The notes under the pieces were generated by a model that saw only the letters and a program-made list of their open reading frames with translations, was not told the origin of the DNA and did no database searches. 64,000 nucleotides of DNA from an uncultured Roseobacter sp. (GTDB lineage: Bacteria; Pseudomonadota; Alphaproteobacteria; Rhodobacterales; Rhodobacteraceae): positions 558,001 through 622,000 of the forward strand of contig NZ_CANLNE010000003.1 in the NCBI RefSeq assembly GCF_947492555.1, written 5' to 3'. Of the stretch, positions 63,906 to 64,000 are shown piece after piece. The number at the start of each line of letters is the position of its first letter. Positions within the stretch are counted from its first letter, which is position 1. Made by a program: the position numbers and the translations under genes.

Positions 63906-64000
63906 ATGGGTATCACGAAGACGGTTATCGGGGCCATGCCCAAAGCCACGCGCTGGGGTGCGGTGGCGCTTGTCTGCCTGAGCCTGTCCGCCTGTGCCGC
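63906..64000 (+). CDS. bamE: Outer-membrane assembly lipoprotein BamE (SmpA/OmlA), N-terminal part
   Basis: Only the first 31 codons are in the window. The frame begins MGITKTVIGAMPKATRW, followed by a hydrophobic signal and lipobox LSAC (VCLSLSACA). BamE stabilises the Bam complex that inserts outer-membrane proteins. The call rests on the lipobox and on the usual bamE/DUF177 divergent order in Rhodobacterales. The SmpA fold itself lies beyond the end of the window. Confidence 0.65.
   Translation, partial: MGITKTVIGAMPKATRWGAVALVCLSLSACA

Overview
The window is high-GC chromosomal DNA from an alphaproteobacterium of the order Rhodobacterales, most likely the marine Roseobacter group. The evidence is the gene set and its order: comEC-lexA-moeA-moaC-trpC(-ung)-trpD-trpG, an AdoCbl-dependent class II ribonucleotide reductase (nrdJ), rpmF-plsX-fabH-ihfA-merR-tRNA-Pro, and argS-SPOR-nagZ-scpA-scpB. 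A lexA operator of the alphaproteobacterial GTTC-N7-GTTC type and boxes of the CtrA type (TTAA-N7-TTAAC) agree with this. The genus cannot be fixed from the sequence alone. I see no prophage, insertion sequence, CRISPR array or rRNA. The region is mostly dense housekeeping operons, many with 4-bp ATGA overlaps, with a few accessory islets between them.

Layout. 0-6 kb: the comEC end, then a leftward operon trpG-trpD-ung-trpC-moaC-moeA and lexA with its own SOS box. 6-10 kb: a divergent-polysaccharide-deacetylase protein and a GGDEF-EAL protein. 10-18 kb: leftward PPIase-trpE-desuccinylase-like genes, an aminotransferase, gpt, two tandem LysE-type exporters and fabI. 18-21 kb: pdxH, a double cold-shock-domain protein, a DUF192 protein, tRNA-Pro(UGG) and two unknown genes. 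21.4-26 kb: a long leader with NrdR-like boxes and nrdJ. 26-32 kb: an exosortase-type VPLPA-CTERM protein, an ECF sigma factor divergent from an EF-hand protein, an MttB-family methyltransferase preceded by a small ORF, an outer-membrane beta-barrel protein and an aminotransferase. 32-37 kb: cysS, cimA, a methyltransferase and a squalene/phytoene-synthase-like protein. 37-40 kb: an MFS transporter, then cobK, a DNA glycosylase and an esterase. 40-47 kb: two divergent regulator/target pairs (TetR with a desaturase, a membrane AraC-type regulator with a hydrolase), an HNH nuclease, a second hydrolase and xth.

48-49.7 kb holds the most unusual locus: a 93-residue protein made of four spaced copies of an (L/Q)FTTSM motif. 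A stem-loop separates it from a 349-residue protein of unknown function. Upstream lie a perfect CtrA-type box and several DnaA-box sequences. 49.7-64 kb: erpA, dgt, argS, a SPOR protein, nagZ, scpA, scpB, dcd, tRNA-Pro(GGG), a MerR-type regulator with a long acidic tail, ihfA, fabH, plsX, rpmF, a hydrolase, a DUF177 protein and the start of bamE.

Several genes converge on nucleotide pools and DNA upkeep (nrdJ, dgt, dcd, gpt, ung, xth, an AlkA-type glycosylase, lexA). cobK supplies a step of the corrin pathway that NrdJ depends on. The unexplained signals are mainly regulatory palindromes and small proteins.
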